Origin: Spongilla lacustris
Lineage: Eukaryota > Porifera > Demospongiae > Spongillida > Spongillidae
NCBI GenBank assembly: GCA_949361645.1
Contig: OX442435.1
Coordinates: 1,771,853-1,835,852, forward strand
DNA length: 64,000 nucleotides
Direction: 5' to 3'
A program made the translations under genes and the position numbers. The notes under the pieces were generated by a model. The model worked only from the letters and a program-made list of their open reading frames with translations, searched no databases and was not told the origin of the DNA. Shown here in pieces: positions 25,950 to 34,900 of the stretch (its first letter is position 1; the number at the start of each line of letters is the position of its first letter).

Positions 25950-28900
25950 GCTGTAGCTAGAAAGCACTTGGGGGTACAACCTCACAAAGTTCCAGACCAC
26001 TGCCAGTCTATATGGGAGACTAAGCTTGGCCATGGTGAGGATGATGGTTAGAGCACTGCTGTCCTGCTTTGGTGTCCTTCCTGGACATCTGCTAATTTAT
26101 GTTGTGCCTTACTGTGTGTGCTATTTATGTATATTATGTACAATATGCAAGAATACATGTACATGTACATCATCATTATTATTATTACACCAGTATTTAT
26201 AATTCATACATACACAGTCAGGATGGATGACATTCTCTTGCCAGGAGTGCCCTATCAATGGACTTGACCAAATGAAAGGTTAAGCCTGCCGTATATGTCC
26301 ACCACCACACCTGGACTGGCTGATGGCAAGGTGGGATGCAAGCCTGGAGAATGTTCCTTGAGCAACCTCACCTCAGTTGCCATAAGTTTCTACTGCCAAG
26401 GGTGTACAGGCCCACCCTAGCTCTTGACATTTGGGGCTATTGGTCTGCATCTTTCGGTTCTGCTACAAGTGCTGCAGCACCAACCACTTGGCATGACTCC
26501 CCGAAGATGACAGGAGTGAGTGGAGAGGTCACTGTGTCTACATGTACCTCTGTCCCAACCTGTGACAAGCAAATCAGCAGGACGTTGATGGTTGTGATCC
26601 CTTGTGAGAACATGACCCTTTTCCACTGCAACAGACAGGTGGGCTCGACAGAAGAAATCTGCAAGCATGTCGCACAGCAGGTTATGATGTATGACAACAT
26701 CCCCTCCATGTCGACATGTTATTGCACATGCGGCGACCTAGTGGGTCAAGGGCAGCATGGAGGCAATATGGGCAAGTCGAATGGCCAGAAGTATCCAATC
26801 CCAGCCCCCATTTAATGATCATCTGGCACTAGGCTCCAGGTGCAAGCCTAGACCAGGAGAAGGGACCACAGACTGCCAGGAGCCTGCGTGGGAAGCAGAG
26901 GTGGATAACAAGGGAGCCTTGTTGGGTACAGAGGAAAATTGAGCAGTGAAATAAACAGCTGGTTATCTATTCGCCGTGACAATTCTCTCTGGAATGGAGG
27001 GGAAAGCTAAGACCGATTCTACTGTGACTACATCCGGCTGTGACACTCTAGAGTTGAACAATGCAATAGCTTGCTTTAGGTGGTTGTTGTCTGGTTGGCC
27101 AATACCTGATAATGAAAGCAACAAGTGCATGATAAGAGACCGCTTGAAATCTCAGGCCACCAAACCCCAAACTAAGTTGTGCCTGGCTCCAGGCGGCTTG
27201 TGAAATCTCAATGGCAGTGCTCAGCATGAAGCAATTTCTCACTTCCTTCTGCAATGAATTTAGAGCAGTACAAGTAATCTCCAATTGGTCCCCCGAGAAT
27301 GTCAAGATTAGGCAAGAGTGAGCACTTTACTGAAGGGGGAAAGGATATATTGCCTGTTCTACTAAACAGCTAACATTTTGAGAAATTGACATGGATACCC
27401 AAAGCGGGGCCCAGCTCCTAAAGCAGTTGTACAGCACGAATGACCACCGGGCAATTGCCGGCTAGGACCCCATCATCCATATACCAGGCCTGTAGGAGTA
27501 GGTCAATGCATTCATCATTTGGATATCAACTTCTGGAGGTCACCCTGCTGCACTCTACTCCCCATTCCGAACTGATATTATTAAAATATTGGGAGCATTG
27601 CTACATTACATGTACATGTACATCAATCAATGAAACACAGCCCAACTGTGTATCCATGAAGGACGCACAATCCAGAGAACATTTCAGACTGTGCAGGGTT
27701 AAATAAAATATATGTACATCATAGGTAATAGTGAATTTAACTTATGAACTGCAAAGGGCACACATTCAATGAGATTTAAAACTTAACTAGCTACAATAGC
27801 CTGCCATAAATAGCTAGATGGCTTCTGAACTAATATTAGCATATTACTGGCAAGCACTTGAGTTGGTACCAAACTGACTTCATTTACAGTGTCTTCACAA
27901 ACACTTGTTAGAACAATTTTTGCATATAAATACTGTGAATTGATTACTAAAGCATGATGATACATGTACATGTATATGAAGAGCCAGTTTAAAAACAGGC
28001 AATTGTACTTTCACAAGATATAAAAAACCTTCTCTCTGAGAAAGTTGGTGGTATATAGGATTTGAAGGCAATGATGGTGTAAAAAGGAAGGGAACAAGGG
28101 ATCAACGATGATACAATTTTTTTTTTAACAGTCCTATATTTATCACTTTTGTAGTATTACGTTGCTAAATATAGGACTGCTAAAAAATTTTCGCATCATC
28201 ATTGATCCCTTGTTCCCTTCCTTTTTTTTTCATCTGACTTCGATAATAGGTATACTTCCAGTTGATCTGTTTCAAAGAAAGCCTCGATTTATGAAGGTTA
28301 TGAACAATTCATTACAGCAGGTCAAGGTATTAATTAATGATAACCACTAGTTTCTTCTACATGTGTATTATTCAACAGTGCCTCACTCAACCTTTATGTA
28401 ACATTAATACTTACATGCATAACACCATATCAAAATTCATTCTTACCATAAACTAGTACAAATGGTGATGATGCTGAAGTCTTGTAAACATATTCAGAAA
28501 ACTTTGTTTCCATTCCAACTGCTGTGTTTTCAAACTTCACAATGACATCTAAGGTACCAACTTTGCTGCCACAACGCCATTCTCGTAATACACTTTGGAT
28601 AAGGGGTTCTAAACATTCACTGTAGTTGACATGTACTTCTGTAAGCGCATAATTTCTTCCATTTATTTCTCGACAAGCCCAAAACCCAAACTCATCTACA
28701 TAGAAAAGAAACATAACACATGTAAGTATGGAACTCATTACAAAGGCAAGTATAACACATGTAAGTATGGAACTCATTACAAAGGCAAGTTAAGGTGAAG
28801 CAAACATAAACAATATGTACATTAAAAAAACATCTTTTTACAATATAATTTATGACATATGCATAACCCATAACCATTTTGTTTGGTTCTAAGCATATGC

Positions 28901-31900
28901 ATATGTGCGTGTTATAAAATGATTAATCTGCCTGTGATTTGCAATGGGAGCTTAATGCTATCTAAATCCTCTTTCATGCTGGCTGTTAATAGGCTATTGA
29001 CCCCCCCCCAGTTGTGAGTTTGACTATGATCGATAGTTTGCCCATAAGGGGGCAGGCAGCAGCCAGCCAGTCGGGTGTGCCATAGGGGTGCTGACCCTCC
29101 ACCTCTGAGCCTGACTGGGACCAAGGGGTAACGCTGGAACCTTACCATTGGGTCAGCCAGTTTGCCACACCATGACGCTGGTCAAGGTTAAGTGGTTAGG
29201 TCAGGGTGTAGAAGCCCGAACCGTGCCGCCTACCATTGATATTCGAGCAAGAACACAGCAAACATGTGTACAAGTACATTCAATGCACAGGTGGAGTGGT
29301 AGGTGGGAGAGCAATTCAGGCCAGCAGTCGTTCGCTATTATGACTGAGTGAATGCAGTCCGCCTACCATTCTTTATATATATGCATGGACCTGGAACCAT
29401 ATCAGTTTAGCAATATCATTGAGGGGACTGTTCTAGGTTAAATCAGATAGATGTGTTTGAATGGAGGTGAGAGTACGCCACAGAAGCTTTCCCAGGCATA
29501 TAGGCTCCCTGATATTAGACACATTTCGATCCCATTTACCAAAACATTAAACCAAGTACAGAAAACTTACGTTTCTAGCCCATACATTTATCACTTGGTT
29601 AGTGTAGATACAATGATGACCAAAACTCTCTGCATAAGAACTATGTAACACTATTAAAATAATCAACTTCAGTGGATGGATGGATTAGTCTGTGTTTATC
29701 CACGGTACTAACTAGTAACTTTATAATGGTATATAGCCATTAAAAAAAATGATAAACATTAGAGATCAAGATTGGGGCAGGGTTCTAATGCCACAAATAA
29801 GAGGAAATACCAAATTTCTTAATTAACTCATAGAAAGAAAATTAGTAAGCAAAGTCAGAAATGAGGTAGTATTATTACATGATCAGCGTTAGTGGTGCGA
29901 GGTAGAGAAAACAAGGGTTGAGTAGACACCATGTTCAACTTCTCTATACATTCATGGCCCACATGCACTGTACATATACCATGACACTAAATATAATTAA
30001 AACCATTGCATACAAATGATTTCCACCTTATAGTAATTATTGATATGATTGACACTTAAACTATCACTAACCATAGGAGAGCTCAAAAGGTGAACATTCA
30101 GAAGTGCAGCCAATAAATTCAGACAGCTTTCTTCGAGGTCCAATTACTTTCCCCTTAAATCTTAAATCTACATGTACACGTATGTGGCCTCCATCAAAAT
30201 AAGAAAGAACTCCCATCTTTATGTTCAGCTTCTTTGCAGCCTCTTCAATAAGGCTGATGACCGTTTCACCAGGGGGCTGCACTTGGGTAACCAACAGGCG
30301 CTGTCCATTCAGTACTCTGCACACCCAGAATGATTCCATGTCTAGACAGCAAAAAATATACTTTCATGGAAGTTTCTAAGTATGTGTACATTATACATAC
30401 CCCCATCCACCCTATCAAAAAGTATGTTAAAAATTACTGAATACCAATCTACACTGTATCAAAATCATGTTGGCCGAGATGTTAAAAAAAAAAAGGCAAA
30501 TACGCCCATCACTAGTTATTACTAGTATGCTTCCATGCAGAGTAGGTGCATTAGATGGCAAACATTTGCTTCTGCTATATATTAACTAAACTAGGGTGTT
30601 CAGGTCCGATAGCGGAGAAAGTATGTTTTATTACAATTTTTTAACTTTAGAGGAAACAAAAAATTCTGACAGAGCACCAACACTCACACTACAAAAATTA
30701 GTGCCTTTTAACTAAATGATGGATAGTCCAAAGAACAATTCGATAGAGGAACTGCTCTGTCCTTCAAGAAGAACAGAGCTTATTCCATTGCCACCAATAC
30801 CAGCAGTGATACATTGTATGTCAGAACACAGCTTGCTTTTGTTGGGGTTCAAGCAGTGAGCCTCTGTCTGAGAGGGTCACATCAAATGCAGAAGTGGGAT
30901 GGGATTTGATGATATAGTGGCCTTAATTTTTTTGTCTATTTGTTTCTCTATACTTTTTAATAATAGAAAAATTAATTGTATGTGTATATATTGTCTATTT
31001 GTCTGATTACTACCCCCAAGGTTGATATATGGGGCACCATCCTATTCATGTATATGAGGCCACATCAGTTTCTGATCCACTGCCCACATTCCATTTGCCA
31101 ATTTATAACCAATTTATTGGACTATAAATGTACATGCAATCATGTCAGGACCTACGTTAGTAGGTCCTATGTAGGATTTGAAGTGTGATGAATACGATTA
31201 GCAAAATACCCGATTCCACTATTGCCGATGTGCCGTAGAATCAGTAGGACTTTAGCGAGCGTATTTGGATACAGCAGTCGAGTACCTACAACTTAGTAAA
31301 AATGCCGACGCTTAGAAAGCTCAGACAACAGAGATAACGCTCACTCGTTCCCACACTCGAACCTAAAAAAAAGTTTCTCCTTTTTCCGGATCTGATAAGA
31401 TAAGATTCGCTTGGATAAGAGGTTTATTGCACTGTATCTTTGTCACGATTGAAGTATAATGTTTGCGGTTATCAAAAGGAACTGTAGGAGATAAGTTAGA
31501 AACTTTCTGCTGAATTTGTTTGGTACTATTACTTTCCTATTTTGAGTTATACTGAACACAATTTCGATCTTTAGCAAACTTAGTTATGTTAACACATAGC
31601 CCACATCAGCTTCTGATGCCTTATTTGGAGGTCATGGCCAGAAGCCACTGAAGTGCTAGCGATTCCAAAGCTAGAAGGTGCCCTGGTCCTATTAATAGCT
31701 GCACCGGAAACACGTGTACTATTACATGTACAATACAGACATAAATCACTAGAAGCCATTTTTTGACGAAAGTTGTGTAGACGAGTCGCAAGATGAATGT
31801 AAGGAGCGTGACAGTATTCAGGAAGCGCATGAAACAAAGAAGGCTTGCGACAGGAAGCGCTACAAAGCCGATTTTTGAAGGTAAGAAGGATAGCGTGAAG

Positions 31901-34900
31901 GCCTACTACGATCAAAATCGAGAAATTATTTTTAGCCTCCAAACAAGCTCAATATCAGGCAAATCCAAAGGAAAAGAAATCCTACAAGGTAGGAGTATAC
32001 CGTTTGGGTGCAATATGTCCATGTTTATTCGCGCGCAAGGGTAGGACCATTCATAAGTGAGTTCTGTTCAGTACATGCATGGTTGCTCCTCTATCAACGG
32101 GAATATCCTTCACAAATGCGTGTCCACTGGTGGTCCCCACCAGACTGACCAGAGCAAATCAGGTGCTGCATGTTCATTCAGGCTGCACTGGTAACCCCAT
32201 AACTCATGTCTCTCTCATGACAGAGCATCCTTGGAACTAACCCCATAGTAGTTGCTACAACGCTTTGTTCTTGACATAGCCACAAGCACTGCTGCTCAGG
32301 GGAAGGTATATTGTTTTCATTCAAATATGTGTGTCAGCCAGTTGTGAGCTGTTCTTGCATGGCCAATGTTATTAGGTGGTAATGAACAAGAGGAAAGGGA
32401 ACACCATCCTACCAGGATGAGGAGTGCACCACTCTGGAAGGGTGGGTGTATGTGTATGTTTGTGTGTGCTATGTCCCATGGATATGTTGCCGAGTTATCT
32501 ATACAGGTGTGATGTTGTGCTTGCTATCCCCTTCCCCCTCCCTTCCCCTCTCCCCTTCACTTATCCCTTTCCATCCTCCCTTCCTCTCCTATCCCCTTCT
32601 CTTCTCCCTTCCCCTCCTCCCTTCACCTCTCCCCTTCCTTCTCCCTTCCCCTCCTCTCCCCCTTCTCTTCATTCTTCACTTCCTCTCCCCTTCTCTTCTC
32701 CCTTCCCATCTGCCCTTCCACCTCCCCTCCTCCCTCTCCTCTCCCCTTCTCTTCTCCCTTCCCATCCGCCCTTCCACCTCCCCTCCTCCCTCTCCTCTTC
32801 TCTTCTCCCATCCCCTCCCTTCACCTGCCCTCCTCCCATCCTCCTCTTCTCCCTTCCTCTCCTCCCTTCAACTCCCATCCTCCCCTCCTCCCTTCACCTC
32901 CCATCCTACCCTTCTCTTCTCCCTTCCCCTCCTCCCTTCCCCTCTCATCCTCCCTTCACCTCCCATCCTCCCCTCCTCCCCTTCTCTTCTCCCTTCCCCT
33001 CCTCTCCCCTTCCCTTCTCCATTCCCCTCCTCTCCCCTTCCCTTCTCCATTCCCCTCCTCTCCCATTTCTCTTCTCCCTTTCCCCCTCCCTTCCCCTCTC
33101 CCCCTTTCCCTCTCCCCCTTCACTTATCCCTTCCCCTCTCCCCCTTCACTTATCCCTTCCCCTCTCCCCCTTCACTTATCCCTTCCCCTCTCCCCCTTCA
33201 CTTATCCCTTCCCCTCTCCCCCTTCACTTATCCCTTCCCCTCTCCCCCTTCACTTATCCCTTCCCCTCTCCCCCTTCACTTATCCCTTCCCCTCTCCCCC
33301 TTCACTTATCCCTTCCCATCCTCCCTTCCCCTCTCCCCTTCACTTATCCCTTCCCATCCTCCCTTCCCCTCTCCCCCTTCACTTATCCCTTCCCATCCTC
33401 CCTTCCCCTCTCCCCCTTCACTTATCCCTTCCCATCCTCCCTTCCCCTCTCCCCCTTCACTTATCCCTTCCCATCCTCCCTTCCCCTCTCCCACTTCACT
33501 TATCCCTTCCCATCCTCCCTTCCTCTCCTCTCCCCCTTCTCTTCTCCCTTCACCTCCCATCGTCCTCCCTCATAGCTGGATACAAAGGATACAGTTTGGC
33601 CATGATGGTAGACCTATTCTGTGCTGTACTCAGTGGTGGTCCTTTTGCGCACCACTTATGAAAATGGCAAGCAATGTGGTAAGCATCTTTGGTGTGAATG
33701 GCCAATTGCTTTAATCATATACATACTCACATCAAGGACAGACATTTAAGGTGATTAATCCTGATGGAGAACGCATGCGTACCTTTAGTCAAGAGAAGAG
33801 GGCTTTGAATCATGTGAGGATAGTTTCATGATGGGGCTGGGGGGTGTGCTATGCTTAGGTTGATCCTGATAAACCAATTTTGGTAGCTGGTAATCCATAG
33901 CGATTTTAATGAAAAGAGTGTTAGGCTAGGCATTAGAAAATGGCATTAAATATCATGATGCTCTGGTTGGGGCTAGGGTAAGGGCATTTGTGGTCTGAGC
34001 ATAATATGTTGTTCCTTCACTACTAATACCTCCTATCCTCCACTACTGCTTCTTTTATAGGGGTCCCCTCGCCTTTCAAAATAACCTGGCTGAGAGACTG
34101 GGTGTTGCTCACATATGCCAGTTCAGATACTTAGCTGTCTAAAATTGTTTGATTATTATGTGATTTAATGTTGATAGCAAGTGAGCAGATCAAACTGTCT
34201 TATACTGCAGTGGTGTGATGCACTATATTATATTCCAAGATTGCCCTTCTTTCTTTGTTTGCTCTCATGCATGCAACGTATAAGGAGGAACCCGCCGGGG
34301 AAAAAAAGGAGTGAAACAAGATATAAAAATTTAATTAAAATAAAATTGGTGATGTAGGATTTCTAGACAGCAATTGAGTAAAAAGTAAGGAAACAAGGAA
34401 TTACGGATATTATGCATTCATTAAATTATAAATATTACAGACCTACATTATTTAGCAAATTACCTGTCTGAAATTCTGTGCTAAATGTAGGTATGTAATA
34501 TTTATAATTTAATGAATGCATAATATCCATAATTCCTTGTTTCCTTACTTTTTACTCAATTGCTGTCTAGAAATCCTACATCACCAATTTTATTTTAATT
34601 AAATTTTTATATCTTGTTCATATTCTGAGTCATGTTGTGGCAGTCACACAGAAAACAATGACCAATGGATAACCTGCCATGACAGTGATGTCAATGTAAG
34701 GATCGGAGCATTCTACGTCAATCACTTCCAACCCTGTTTGGATACAGATGGAACTTAAAAGAAATGCACTCTTCAGAGCAACGTTCAGTTGTGTCCAAAC
34801 AAGGTACAATGTGGTCATGATATCATACTTTGTCACATACATGTAACTAACTGCACATGTAGTAAAGTACTGTAAATTAATAACGATGACCTATGTCATT

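Noticed and set aside
26336..26815. 159-codon plus-strand frame
   Set aside because: It overlaps, in antisense, the RT/endonuclease fragment whose motifs read on the minus strand.
32424..33714. Two overlapping proline/serine-rich frames of 383 and 422 codons
   Set aside because: They exist only because the pyrimidine-rich minisatellite contains almost no stop codons; the repeats are not in codon-sized units.
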